This document shows positions 12,266 through 44,200 of a DNA stretch of 64,000 nucleotides, piece after piece. A program made the translations under genes and the position numbers. This stretch comes from Enoplolaimus lenunculus (lineage: Eukaryota > Nematoda > Enoplea > Enoplida > Thoracostomopsidae), in the NCBI GenBank assembly GCA_030248215.1, contig JASANG010002507.1, forward strand, positions 1-64,000, given 5' to 3'. The notes below the pieces were generated by a model that was given only the letters and a program-made list of their open reading frames with translations, was not told the DNA's origin and did not search any database. The first letter of the stretch is position 1. The number at the start of each line of letters is the position of its first letter.

Positions 12266-15200
12266 GAAAATGAAAATCACTTTCCCATTTTTTTTCCTTT
12301 TTTTATCCGCTCATTATTGCCATAGCATTACTAAAAAGTATCGACAGCGTCAAAACATCTGTTCCGAAAATTTTTCATGCATCTTTCCAAAAAGTGTACA
12401 ATTGAACAACGTGAAATATTCATTCCATTAAGATTTGAACAGTTTAGCCACCCTTAGAGAAATTTGTTTACTAAAAATATTTCTAATACTGGCCATGGAG
12501 TTTGTCACATTCATGTCCCAGTAAACGTATTGTAGTGCTAGTCTTCTGGTCCGTCTGTCACCGTTCGGTATCAAACGACGAGAGCACATACACGAAAAGC
12601 TTGTGTACCATGCCAGGATCCGATCGGATAGGTACAAAATACCATAACTTGTATTCGGAGGCAGAAAGGTGGATGTGTGTGCGTCTTACTAGAATCGTAA
12701 GAGCCGCCGCACCGATATTAACAAACTTTTTTGTAAGCTTTTCTTAGGTGTTAGAATGCTGAAAAGTTTATTTATTAGCTACAGGCTGATTTGAATAATT
12801 GCTCACGCATAAATTAGGACTTTTTACATTATTTCACTAATTGACGGCGCCGAACAAGTATAGCGTCAGCCTTAAAAGTTCAATATTTTACGACTTTAGT
12901 TTTTAATCTAATGCGTTTGGGTAATAGGTATTTACGTTTTTGTACAATACTGTACTTTGTTGGTTTCGCTATCACTTGTGCCAACGGTGGAATCAAATCT
13001 AGATGGAATCAAAAGTTTTTGGTCTGAATCAAAACCTACAATTATAATATTAGCGTCCATAAACAAACGAAGCAAGCAACATACTGCGGTGCGACCAAAT
13101 TATTCAATCGACAACTTTTGAATATGATAAGAAAACATTTGCAACAACTATACTTCACCAGCTCATTAAAGCACGCTTAAATTGCTATTCAAAACAACGT
13201 TGGCATATATATATATATTATACTCAACCAACGGACGGAATTCCGCATCGGAATAACGCTTGGCCTGGCTGGAATCAGAAATTTCAACTTCGACAAAATT
13301 TTAACTAGAATCAGAATTCCGTAATACTGTTAAGTACACATATACACATTTCGTTCAAATTAATCCAAACAATACTTGAAATATACATACATATACAGCG
13401 AATCCAAAAACCAAAAACAGTTAACCCACAACTACACACACCCAATATTGTCCATTGCTTGCTCTTAACTACTTACCAAACGGTAGGGACGGGGCCAGCA
13501 CGGATGGTCATACACGCATGTATATATAATACGCCGTTGAGAAGTTTGGCTCATAAAAGTACACACATGTAAACAACATATGTGTCCTGGCAATTTCAGG
13601 CATTACTCACAACACAGCAGCACACATCCTCCTAATAAAACACGCAATCAGTTCAGTAGCCAAATGAATAAGCAACTGAGTGATGTGACCCTAGATTACT
13701 CACCACACACATAACCAGACATAACGCCAAACACACCCAATATTTTTATCGAATTTACGAAAAATCGTCGCCCGATGGTGTCCTGATAGTCTAAATTTTG
13801 TATCAGATTGTAGGCCTTCAAATGGCATTTATGAATATATATATTTCATTTGGTAGTGCCGTATAAAATGAATGAGTTATGGTCGATCATAAATGTCCGC
13901 TATAATTTTAGTTATTGTTGCAAGATTGTCCTAATTCTGAGCGTAAGCCTAAATATAAGCATAAGCGCTAAGCAATAATCATGGACGACCTACCGTCGAG
14001 TCGACGATATATTGAATTACAAGTTGTCGGACGATAAACGGTCATGATACCATTTTTTTGTTTTGTGACACTGTTCAATGCTGGCATGGCAATTGCGTTT
14101 GCCAAAACCACGCATTCAATCAAATACTACGAGTTGTCTCAATAGACACAGGCACGATGAGCATACATTTACGTAACACTTACGCCTATTTTGGGCGTTT
14201 CAACAATATTTTCGTACATATTGTGTGCCACAATATATATATATATATAACAAGCTTCAACCGAATACCCAAGTATTAAAAACGGAACTCGATACATAGC
14301 GAACTGTGCAATGTTAGAGCTCATATACTATACTTAAGTGCGTATAAATACCCTAGCACGATATACTGCGTTAATTATCTGTACACGTCGCACACATATG
14401 AAACACAGTGACTCTTACTTCAATAGCCATTACGTTTGCAATGTGTATCGGTACGTATCGATGACAAGGCATTTCGCAGTGCAGCTTTTATCTCGAAGTT
14501 TTTTTGGTTATCTCATAAAGTCGGCAATGGTCCGATTTTCAATAATTTCCAAGTATGGATTAATGAGAAACGCAGTATATATACATATCATTTATAGCAC
14601 ATCGAAATTTACATTTTTTGAAAAATTTCGGTTTTTGAGATCAGTACGATAATTTCAACGGAATCAAAAATCATTTATCGAAAAGTTAACTGATTTACGT
14701 ATATTCCCAGTTTGCCGAGTCGGGTAGAAACGTGCTAAAATTTCTTTGATCGGACATTTCGTTCACGAATTTTCGTCCAAATAACTAATTTGACCACTAT
14801 GTTCCCAAATTTACTGACCGATTCAAATCAGCTATTTGGCCATAACTCGTGAAAACCAATGATCAGATGATAACCAGAAATTATTATCATTACCATTTTT
14901 AGGTAGACGCTTGCCGACTGAGATAACCAATAGGAACCTTATTGTCTTACACCCAACGCATGAAAACTGTTTACCCCAATATTTCTCTCCGTGGGCAGTA
15001 TTGCATTTATCACAATAAGAACAGAGCAGAGAGAGAGAGACAAAAAATAATCATATTACATATACAAAAACAAATCACTACAACGCTGGCGAGTATTATT
15101 AAGCGCAACATAAAATAGCGAAATAGCGTTACCTCATATTGTGTCGTTGTTTTATGCATGTGATTGATTGATCATGCTACTTCACTATTTTGATATACTT

Positions 15201-15940
15201 GTTTATGCCTTCCTTATAGTCTTTGACACGAAACAACGCCAAAAAAACCAACATCTGATGTACGTATGGTATTTAAACCAGACAATTGAAAATGTTACGT
15301 TAGTTGCGACTGATGTTCTTATTCACATGTGATTTATTTGTGTTTTTTTGTGGTCCAACGGCATCTCAAATACCGTAATTGCGCTTGATATAAAATTGAA
15401 ATTCCTGAAATTTGCAAACAAACCCGTCAACCAGCCTCAAAAAACTCTGTCTTAATTTGAAGTACTTCTTCTGCAAGATTATACACAAAGCATCCTACCT
15501 TTGATGCTGAATTTTTTAATTTCAAATATTTCTTTCTGCAAAATTAATTACCACATTCCCATTTCAATTTGGTTTCTCTACGATTTAAGTTGTACTTTTG
15601 AGGACGAAAATTCATTTAAGTAATTTGCAGGTCCTGCTGTTTAAACTTACTATAAAATATACTGTCGTTGCTGATTCACGTATATGTTCTCAAATGTATG
15701 TACCACTTATAACTAGTGAGTGATTTGGTGTTGTATTGTAATTTCTGAATCAGTATATGCCAAGGTTCAAAATGCAACGCATTATTCAGCTGCGCCTTAC
15801 TTACGTCTGTAGTAATATTGAGATCACCAACTGCAACAATTCATGAGCTTGAAAACCTATATATTACTAACTGTAACTGGTGATAGGTAGGTGGACACGC
15901 ATTTTAGAATACGGGCCCAGGTCATTATATACGTATGTAG
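12266..15940. other. Intergenic stretch, no gene recognised
   Basis: No coding exon recognised. Contains TA-rich microsatellites (13205-13222, 14233-14250), a GAGAGAGAGAGAC run near 15032 identical to that near 10378, and a short run of TAAGCCTAAATATAAGCATAAGC at 13940-13970 that resembles degraded TTAGGC-type repeat. Confidence 0.5.
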
Positions 15941-16765
15941 CAGGGTGCGACCGGATGTCCGGCTCCGGTATATTAACTTGCCGGATATTATTTTTAACAC
16001 TTCAAAAATATATATCATCATTCGGATTTATGCCAAGTACCATTGAAGTGTTTGACATACGTTTACATATTTTTTCTGTCACACGTGTAGTGTAAACGTT
16101 TGTATACGACCATGTACGTTCACAATCTTTATTGGGTTACAATATCGCTGGAAACCAGATATAGATGACGAGTGGTATTCTATGGGTGTAACAGAATATA
16201 TATCTCAGCATATTTCTATTATTCCGAAGGCTAAGCCTAAGCAAAATAATCGCCTCATTCGAAGCCAGGGATGGCAGGAGGACGAAAAAGAAGAGTCTCG
16301 GTCTCGGTCAACTTTTGGTCATCACCGAAAAATTAAAATTTTCAAAATAAAGTATTTCTAATGCTTTTTCGTAGTTTTTTTTGTGGTTTTCATAGTTTTT
16401 TGTGTTCCAGGAAACTGAGACCTGCCAAATTCCGAGTCTTGCCTAGACTGAAACCGAGACTCCCATCCTTGATCCTAGCTCTTTTTATAGTACCTACGAA
16501 AAACTGGATGCCCCTAAAAGGGACATGGACCAAACGAATATTGCAACTGAACGCGAAACGCTACAAAAAATAGAAATGGAACATGGCCGTTGTTAAGATG
16601 TTAAAATTCAGCACCGTGACGTGTTGAAATTTAACACTTTGGGTACCTTAAGCCACGGAAGAAGGATTGCAAGTTACGTTCTGATATTTCAATGCAATTA
16701 GTATTAGATGTGAATCCATTATCCGGCTCCAATTCCGTCAGTTTTTAGTATCCGGTCGCACCCTG
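15941..16765. mobile_element. hAT-like element, CCGGAT family (B), carrying a nested insertion
   Basis: Ends CAGGGTGCGACCGGAT and ATCCGGTCGCACCCTG form a 16-bp inverted repeat. Flanking octamers GTATGTAG and GTCAGTAG agree at 6 of 8. About 825 bp, of which 16266-16471 is a second element of the GGTCTC family. No transposase reading frame is visible. Confidence 0.82.
16266..16471. mobile_element. GGTCTC-family (C) MITE nested in element B
   Basis: Begins CAGGGATGG, then GTCTCGGTCTCGG, and ends CGAGACTCCCATCCTTG. Flanking octamers TTCGAAGC and ATCCTAGC agree at 5 of 8. It interrupts the B element at 15941-16765, so B inserted first. Confidence 0.68.
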
Positions 16766-19700
16766 GTCAGTAGTATGTACCCTGGACAAGCTAGTCAGAT
16801 TGTATCAAATTTTCTGTTATGTTCACATCTTAACTCAGGTATGTTCACATCTTAACTCAGGTATGTTCGCAAGCCGTTTTCAATCAGATCGTTTATGGCG
16901 TTTTTACTGTCTACGAGAAACTATGCTTAAATAGTCTTATGAGAAAAATAGCTAAAACATCAGAGATCATACTGCGACTGTTTGCTTGCTTGAGTCATTC
17001 ATTTGGAATCGACCGAATATCTAGTTCCGGTTTAATATCCGGCAGAAAACCGACATCCGGCTTCGCAGAATCCGTTCAGATACCTGATATTTGAGGTTGT
17101 TGTCTGGTCCTGATTATTTTAAAACTGCTTTTTACATGTGAAAATTTCGCTGTGACTACATTTCACGACAACTCAAGAAGCTTATATATAGTTTTTGCCA
17201 AATAAGTGAAATGAAGAATCCAAGCAAACGTTTAATATTAAACACCTCAAATACAACCAATAGCTCATAAATATGGATGCTATATATCGGGTTAACGTCC
17301 GGTTTCGGTAAAAAAATTACTAAAATTTACTATACTGTTCCGGATTCGGCGTCCGGTAAAACTAATATCCGGTCGATCCCTGTCATCATGTGGGTAATAA
17401 TATTACATACGTACTATTTTGTGGCACAACAAGTAAACATTTCAACACGCAATTATACACTATATTTATGACTACTGAAGATACCTTGAGACGGAAACCT
17501 GTGTTTAACACCCTTATCCAGTTGGTGGTCATAACTATTGCAGCTTGGAAACTTTCACATACCTAAAACCATTATAGGCCATAAAAGTAACAAGAGCCTC
17601 AGAACCTTTTAAAAAAAACTCTATCGTAAACTGGTGGTTGATGAGATGAAACATGAGTGGGTCTAACATGGCCCCTGTCACTGGAGGATAAGCTTACAAC
17701 AAAGCCTGCGTTTCGTCGTTAAGTGACAGACAAAACTGACACATGTAAAAACAAACATTTAGATAACAAACACACCTTCTGAGCTTCACTTAGCGCTGAA
17801 CAATAGCGACTGTACATTTTGTCACACCACGGATGTTGCCCAAAATGACAGTTGAAAAAAATTTCCATACACTTATTAAAATCAAGTATGCAGCATAGTA
17901 ATACCGAATAAACACTGGAGGAAGTTCTATAAATGCTAAAGCAGTGTTTTCCGTTTCTTCACCACGCAACATAAATATTTTCACTTATATAAGTAATATT
18001 TAAATAATAACTTAGAACACAATATAAAAACTAGTACGTAGTAGACACATACACGTTCTCGCGATTCTTGGCGTGCGTCTACAAGACGCGATGTGACCAC
18101 ACAATTCATGCTATATTGATTCCACCACCCAAAATTGTTGCTGACATTTTCAATTAAATGTTTCTTGTTTGCTGAAGATGACGGCTTTATTAATGCGAAC
18201 ATTATGTCACCAGAGTTTCGAGACCCGCGAAATGAGAAAATACGCTCATGGCATGACGCATAACGTGTGTGATGTCAAAGCGAACACCATGACGTGTATC
18301 GCGAAATTCATCGACAAAATTAAAAAAACAGTGTTTGCACATTTTTTGGCAAAATCGGGGGTTAAAAATTATTATTAAATACTTCCAGCCAACTCTCTAT
18401 AACTTCACGTCGCTTTCGACAAAACAGAAAAACTGCACCGTGTCATGGATTATTATGAATGGTACCACCACAGAATTGTCAGGCTAAAATTTTCAGTCCA
18501 CGTTTGCGACCTCTCGTCTCGTTTCCGTCAAATACAATACGACGACATGTCCGTTTGATTTTCCGCCAGCTTCAGAATTGAACGCCAAAATGCTTTCCAC
18601 CGAACAGCCATTGTAGCATGGACAACATAGAAATGTGCAGCGCATTTTCCGATTTCTTTGCTGCAGTCGAACTTGTCACCAAGATATTCAAGCTATATGC
18701 CAACAAAGCAATACCGCCACCACGGTACAAGCAATACAACGCAGTGTCGCCAATGTGTTGTTAATGCTTCGTTCGTAACGCATACGTATATTACAGCATA
18801 GCCAACCAACACTTGTAACTGTTCATTTGTTTATGATCGCTTTTAAGTCGGCCAGGCAGCGTCGCGAGTCGTAAAACAGCGTTTTCATACACCATTTGTT
18901 TATCGCAGTAATGTGACAACAACAAAACAATGTGATAATACTGCGTCGATCCGATATGCACACAAATGCGCGACCGCGCGGCAGAAAAAGCGAACATGTA
19001 TACTTTGCTGAGTGATGACAGGTGTATAGGCACGCAACTATTTCCGTTAAACACATCATTTCAACGCCCAACAACATACCTAAATGCTATAACCGGTTAA
19101 CAAAATAAAAACAATTACAGCAACAACATATCAAAAATCTATAACTGCTACGGAGTTGTTTCCCATCCAGTCGAGACGGTTGGTGATACATGGCGTCCAT
19201 ATCTCTTGTTGCGGCATCAAAAAATGAATGACCATTTTCGCTAACCAGTATTTACTCACCGTTATTGACCACGTGCCCCATCAACTCCAAACAACACATC
19301 ACAAATCAGCAGTTGACTGTAATCTGCCGTCAGTTTAAATCCAACCTAGCGCTAATCTTCGATACTCTTTACCGGCGCACTTACTTGGATCTCGTAGCTG
19401 TCAAATGTACCATACACGCTTTACAGTTATTGTCACCAGATAGTTACGGGATCGGCTGTTAAGTTTCACGTTCCGTTCACTAGTCAATAGTAATCCGTTA
19501 TAACCCCGCTGAACATCGTCTTTTTCAACCAAAACGTGTCCCCAATGCAGGCCAAAAAAGCTTTAAAAATGAACGTCACAGCGAGCAAAACAGATTTCAA
19601 AACAAATACATCAAACGCGTTTGGAGAAAAATTTGCCACCTTAACCCATCAACCTTCCCATTCCAAAACGTACCATATTTACTGCCTGGCTTTGGAGATT

Positions 19701-19912
19701 AATTTCAACGCTTCGTCGAAACTTCATACAGTCATAGTACAACACTAAACACGTTACGATTGCGGGCTGCTGACTGGAGTCCAAAAATTCAAACGCACAA
19801 CATTACTTTATAGTCATATTGAATTGTTCTATTACACACACGCATGTATAATGCAGGTTGCGGTTGCTGTTGTTGTTGCGCATACGATGTTACTGTTCTA
19901 TTACTATTACTA
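16766..19912. other. Region downstream of Galpha-q, no second gene recognised
   Basis: Holds a CCGGAT-family copy at about 17003-17382 (right end GGTCGATCCCTG, left end degraded) and a 22-bp tandem pair near 16836-16880 (GTTCACATCTTAACTCAGG). 17.4-19.9 kb is more GC-balanced, with scattered short open frames but no recognised peptide. Part of it could be the 3' UTR of the Galpha-q gene, whose stop is at 19913-19915. I cannot place its poly(A) site. Confidence 0.45.
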
Positions 19913-38325
<18,413 letters not shown>

Positions 38326-39019
38326 TGCTTGCTTATCGTACTGTCTCAACAAAGGAAGCAGCTGTCGCAACACCGGCAACAACACCAGCCAAATATTTCA
38401 AAATACTTTTCGAACGGATGATAGAGACACGTAGCGTAATTGTCTGTTAATGACGGCTCCGCGCCGCGACTTTGGGTGATGAAATATATCCTCAAACAAG
38501 ATGGTCGCTCTTATTTTCAGTAATGCGTGGACGTTTTCTGTACCAGTAATGCTAGTAGGTCGTTGAAATAACGTTAAATGATCCACCTCGCTCAATTATG
38601 CTCACAGTGCTCAATTGGTTTCCGTATCACACACGTTTGAAGAATGTGAATACAGGAATTACAGTTTGCGATAAATGATCGGTTTGTTCTTCACACGATA
38701 GTTTGCGGCTATAAAATTAGCACAACGGCACTAACCGATGGAGGCTAAAATATAACTGGATGATAAACTTAATTTAACAAGCAGGCGTTTTACCATGCAA
38801 TGCACAACAATTCTCATTTTAGAAATATAGCGCTAAAAGTCAAGGTGCAGACGGAAGTCTGCTTCGCGTCCCGACAGAAAAGTGAAATTTCCCTTTGTAT
38901 AAAAATTCTATCGTATGGCGCGTTCGGTTTAACTTGTTGTACAATATTGCATGTATATAGCTAGCTATTCATTTATCAATTTTGGGAATTTGAAAATATT
39001 TTATTAACATTCCTCAAAC
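38326..39019. other. 5' flank of Galpha-q
   Basis: Upstream of the start ATG (CAT at 38323-38325) the antisense frame stays open to about 38385, so the 5' UTR is at least partly here. No TATA box or other promoter motif can be singled out. Confidence 0.4.
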
Positions 39020-39080
39020 CAGGGTGGCAACAAAGGTTCGGATTCGGATTCGGTCAAATCGTGGATTCGGTGCCACCCTG
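39020..39080. mobile_element. 61-bp minimal hAT-like MITE, GGATTC family (E)
   Basis: CAGGGTGGCA and TGCCACCCTG, exact 10-bp inverted ends, with GGATTCGGATTCGG and GGATTCGG between. Exact TSD CCTCAAAC at 39012-39019 and 39081-39088. The left 34 bp correspond to the left end of 28171-28495 and the right part to its right end. Confidence 0.95.
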
Positions 39081-39103
39081 CCTCAAACCTAATACGTATA
39101 TGC

Positions 39104-39800
39104 TACGGATGTGCCGATTAATCGTCATCGGTAATAATCGACAGTTTTCGTGAGTATCGGGTATCAGGTATATATCGGCACTGCGAAAAACGGCACTGTG
39201 AAAAAATGGTACCATTTACCGATACTTTCGTAAAAATATAATCTTTTATAGTTATTAAGGTTGCGCTATACTTGACACCCGGCGCCATCCGTCACCATGG
39301 TTATCGTACGTCAGTAATTTGCGTACGTTTAAATCTTCCCATTGGTAATTGAAATATTGTAACCTACGTTCAACAGGATGCAACCGGAATTACATTTTAC
39401 CGGAACCGGAATTTGAAAAACACAGGAAACAAAAACCAGACAGTTAAAAATACATGATACCAAAAATTCATTTTAATTTGCTTTCTTGCTATATTATTGG
39501 TGAAATAACCGTAGTTGAAGGTACTTACTTCATCTGCAGTATTTTTGATATTCATTATCCATGGAAGCGAAATCTACCTTCGATAGTTAATTTCGATTGT
39601 CAAGGTTTATATACTACACTAAAGAAATCTATTATATTTTTTATCGCCATTTTTAATAAAATGTTTATTTTTTACCGACCAAAATTTTATATATATACTG
39701 GAAACGGAAGGAGAAAAAACCGGAACCCACATTCCATTTGCACCCTGATTTTCAAAATAAAATCGGCATCGGCAAAAAGTTTGGAATCGGCCCATCCCTA
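39104..39800. mobile_element. GGCATC-family (D) element carrying a nested GGAACC (A) copy
   Basis: Left TACGGATGTGCCGATTAATC, right ATCGGCCCATCCCTA, with ATCGGCATCGG units near both ends. The A copy at 39374-39747 interrupts it. TSD of the outer element not visible. Confidence 0.7.
39374..39747. mobile_element. GGAACC-family (A) MITE nested in element D
   Basis: CAGGATGCAACCGGAATTAC to TTTGCACCCTG. Octamers ACGTTCAA and ATTTTCAA agree at 6 of 8. Interior follows the 22580-22968 copy (CTATATTATTGGTGAAATAA). Confidence 0.78.
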
Positions 39801-39904
39801 CCCATAACGTTTTAGCATTGAAATCAAATCGCTTGTAAACTATATAATAAATAGTATGATCAATATCACCGCTCTAAATAATAAGAGGATTTCGAGGAGC
39901 TAGC

Positions 39905-40246
39905 CAGGGATCGACCAGATATCCAGTCAGATATCTGCGGTTGTACTTCAGAAAGCGAATATGATAAAAAAGCTTTTTAGATGTGGAAATGAAATATATA
40001 CTACGTTTGCAGTGACTGCATTTTAGGGCAATTCAAGAGTGAATATTGACATGAAATGAAAACTCCAAGCCGAACAATTAATTTTAAACCAATAAATACC
40101 TACAAATTTTTACATTATATGCTCAAATAATTCCAACAGTGCACAAATTTAGATCCTAAATCCCGTTAACAGTCGGCTCTGATCCCGGTAAACAGATTAC
40201 TATCCAGCTCTGGTTCCGGTTAAAATTAATATCCTGTGGACCCCTG
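39905..40246. mobile_element. CCGGAT-family (B) MITE
   Basis: CAGGGATCGACCAGATATCC on the left and ATATCCTGTGGACCCCTG on the right, 342 bp, with the B interior (AAAAAGCTTTTTAGATGTGG). No clear TSD (4 of 8). Confidence 0.62.
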
Positions 40247-40384
40247 AATCTGACTTCAGTTCCAAAAGGCTTTGGGTGCGATGAATTTAAATTACGTCAA
40301 CGTTTATAAATCTCCATAATATAAATGAACAGTTAGCTTTCTAGCTGAATCAGTTAGCCCAAATCAGTTATTTTTTACACTATG

Positions 40385-40578
40385 AGTATGGGTGACAGAC
40401 GGCGGTACCGCGCTGGTGACGGACGGCGCCGGGCAGTGTCGTGCGGGTGATGGACGGCGCCGCACGTCAACAAAAGTATATATTGGTTAACCCTAAATTA
40501 CGACATTTAAAATTATTTACTAATTTTGAATATATTGGTTAACCCTAAATTACGACATTTAAAATTATTTACTAATTT
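40385..40578. repeat. GC-rich minisatellite followed by a 52-bp tandem duplication
   Basis: GGTGACGGACGGCGCC-type units occur three times in 40390-40465; a reverse form (GGCGCCATCCGTCACC) lies near 39282. Then a 52-bp unit beginning TATATTGGTTAACCCTAAAT is repeated at 40479-40530 and 40531-40578 with virtually no difference, so the duplication is recent. Confidence 0.8.
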
Positions 40579-40682
40579 TACCGTTTACAAACGATTTTAT
40601 ATCAGTCCGTTGGGGTTCAATTGCGCATCCATCTCCGGCACAAAATCGACGTTCGGCTCCGGTATTCTACGTTGCCGGATAC

Positions 40683-41027
40683 CAGGGTGCAACCGGAACT
40701 CCGTTTCCGGTGTTTTCGGTATTGAAAAATTTTCTCATTCGAAAATTAAGAACAATTGGCATATATACTATCCTAAGTTGCGTTGCTAACATTGTTTGTG
40801 CGTGTATTGCGAAAATTTTCAATTTGTGTCATACTCTAATTTATCATTCTATTCATAGCGACTGCATTTGGTTCAGAGTTTTGGCATTGTAAACGGCGTG
40901 TTTACACCATTAAAGCGATAAAATAGCGCTAAAATGAATTTTTCGATACCAAGTATTTGTTTGTTCTCAGGTTCCGGTATTTTTTAACTTTGCGGTTCCG
41001 GTATTCTATAATTTCGGTTGCTCCCTG
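40683..41027. mobile_element. GGAATC/GGAACC-type (A') MITE
   Basis: CAGGGTGCAACCGGAACTCC to TTTCGGTTGCTCCCTG, 345 bp. Octamers CCGGATAC and CCGTATAA agree at 6 of 8. Interior matches the element at 53177-53593 in reverse complement. A lone A-family right end (CCCGTTGCACCCTG) follows at 41282. Confidence 0.72.
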
Positions 41028-41282
41028 CCGTATAATTATTGCTGACAAGTATATACCGGAATTAAAAATCCTGGTATTAAACTTTGGTCAGTGGAAATTA
41101 AGGTATTTTAATGGCGATAAAAATAAATTAATTTCATTAGTACAGTATATATTACAAACCTTGACAATCGCCGAAATAAAGAACGTAGATTCCACTTCTG
41201 TGGATTATGAAAGTTCCGTTTCCGGTAATTCTTTCAAATTCCGATTCCAGTTCCGATAAATTGTAATTCCCGTTGCACCCTG

Positions 41283-44200
41283 TCGGGCGGACGGTAAGAG
41301 AACCACATTCAATAGTAATAAAAATAAAAAATAGATTCGTATTTATATGTAAATATCTCAATTATATACCTTCAGTCCGAAATACAGCACTTTGAAATGG
41401 GCCAACGATTAGATATAAAGTCGACACAAACACCTGATCCACACATGCACTCGATAAATGCACAGGAACGTTGATCAACCAGTGATTCTCTGTGAGTCAA
41501 TTAAACAAAGCTTGTTGTTGCACTGCACAATGGAAACAATTCGCAAATGATGCAATGTAGGCAGCAGAACACTCAGAGCAAAGTCTGTTATCGTTGTTGC
41601 TCATGAAAATACCGCGAGTATATATAATATTATAAACAAGTCCGCATTAACAAGCAATCATTGCGGCACCAAGTTTGTAGACATAGGTAACGCATCAGTC
41701 ACGCTGCCGTATAACGTCCATCGCCGCAACAACAATACTCACATATATATATACAGGTGAATACCGGTTAAAATTGTGTATATTTGTAAATTAGATTATG
41801 TACCATAGACCCAGCAGTTATATAAAATACGTAACTTATAGTGTTAAAAAATAGATGAATGCTTTCACGTGGGTCACGCAATATATCTATGATAAGCACT
41901 AAAATTTATCTATTTCTGGCACTAGCCACCTGTAAAAAATAGATATTGTATTAGTGCGCAAGCACAATTCCGGTTCCCGCACCGAAACTATGCATTTTTC
42001 GCTAATTCGGTCTGTTACACCCGGTATTGAAACATTCATTTAAATTTAAGAATACGTATATATAAACCACCATATTTTAAGTTTGATGGTAGATCCTGAA
42101 ATAAGGCCAGGTAAAAGAATATAATATTTATATACTTTAAGCAAAAACATCAAATAACTTCCATTTTGCTTAGCCAAAGAAGCAAAACAAAACTCAATGT
42201 TGTTAGGCATCGTCAGACACGTATTACTATACAGCAAAGCGTCGTGTTTGGCGCCCTACTAATGCTTCAATCATAGATAAAAACTGCTGCGCATTTTGTA
42301 ACAAAACAGTGTGAGTTCTGGATCGTTCTCGGAGAAATGTTCCGCGGTCACCTTGCAGTGCACTTATTTGTCTGAAATTCCTATGAACATTAATTGGTAG
42401 TAAACATTTCGCCCCTCGACATAGAACAAAATTAGGTTTCAGAGCCCATAAATAATAAAGCAGAACAAGAATTTAATTGAACGTTTGGCCACGGCGCAAA
42501 CACTAATTTTATGTAATTTTTTATGTACGTGACTTTCTCCTCAAACAGTACAACTGCAGCTGGTATTAATGTTTAAGACAAGTTCAAAATATAAAAGTTT
42601 CATTAGCTTACCTTACCCTATGCAACAATGTGCATCAGGGATGTGCCGTCTCGGTCTCGGAAAGTCTCGGTATTTGGCTGGTCTCGGCAAGTCTCGGTGT
42701 TTGGCTTAGTCTCAGCATAGGCCTCGTTTTTCTGATTCCCGGTCTCAGGTTTCAAAACGAGACAAAATGGAAAAACACATTCACGTTTTCTGCTCAACGT
42801 TACGTTAACAAACAACGAATTATCAGTCTTGTTTTTGTTAAAATAAAATTTAGCATTGGTTTTTAGTTAAATTTTAAAAATTAACCGGCAATTCTGAGCA
42901 GATACATCAAATTTATGCTGGAACTACAGAGGTACGAAGCCATTCAATACTGTTGTTAGAAAAAAATTTATTTTTATTTAGATCTCGGTATCGGTAGTTA
43001 CTTCTCGGTTTCTGACTGAGGATAAACATAACACCCAAAGAACTGCCAAACTAAACACTGAGCTTCAAAATTACACAACAGCAACAGGCGACCTTGGTTC
43101 AAAAAAATCGCGGTCAGAGTAATGTTTCACTCCTCACCGACAGCGCTGTTGCAGAAGTTTACAAATTGAGAAACCATTCCTCACAACCACCTACCGTTAT
43201 GCCTATCCTATCAAATTTACCAACATAGCTATAGACGACAGCAGCCATGTTGGTTCAAATATTCAGCAACAAGCACAACATAGCTAATATAAAGGATGTC
43301 AGAGATATATAGCTGATGTGCATAAATTATTTCAAGTTTCAATGCGAGATAACTTGCTGCGTTACCTTTCGTATTTAACTCGAAGAAGTAAAAACCTTGG
43401 TGCACAAAAGAACATAGATTGCCGTTTGATTTGACATAGATTGCACTTTGATTTAGGCTGCTGTGCTGCTGATTCGTTTTTTAAGTTCGTTTTCCGATTG
43501 CGACTTTACAAAAGATCACGGTTTTTAGTTTTGCCTAAACGAAAAAGACTAATCTAATACGTTTTTTATTTCGAATAGTTCCAATGAGAATTGCACGTGT
43601 ATATTCAGGAATTGTAACTTTACCAAAATGTTGGACTTGTGCGTTAAATCATATTTTCTAAGCTAAGTCAGAATTATTCTAGGTTCATGGTTGTCAAGTT
43701 ACGATTTCTCAACCACAACGCACCCTGCATTTATATTTGTAGTGAACAATCATATGTAAAAAAATCGGTCCGGAGCCAGAGTTAATGAAAACTCAACAAA
43801 TATTTACGTAGCAACCCGAATCGTAGGTGTAGAAAAACGCAAAATATTGGTTGCTTGCTGAAACACGACTTTAGTCGCATTTCAACGTAAATGGCCTGTA
43901 TTTTACTTAACTTTTCCAGTTTTCCGTTAAAGGTCGGAGGTTTTCAACGCGCATATTCCCAAACACAGATTGTGACCTACTAATCGTAGCTTTGAAATAG
44001 AGCATCTCGAACCTCCTACCGCTGGTAATTTATCAAAAATTTTGACCCTTAAATTAAGTTAAAGTTCGACTTTGACTCTCCAACCAATCCATTGTCAAGA
44101 ATTGTAATAGTGCTCAATTACTTTTGATAAAATTTCGGCAATCGAAGCTTTCAAATTTGTCCGAAACTTTTGGCTGGCTGGCAGAAACATGACCAACAGT

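Noticed and set aside
18169-19077. Cluster of short frames in more GC-balanced DNA downstream of Galpha-q
   Set aside because: No conserved peptide and no phase-consistent exon set; may be 3' UTR. Left unannotated as genes.
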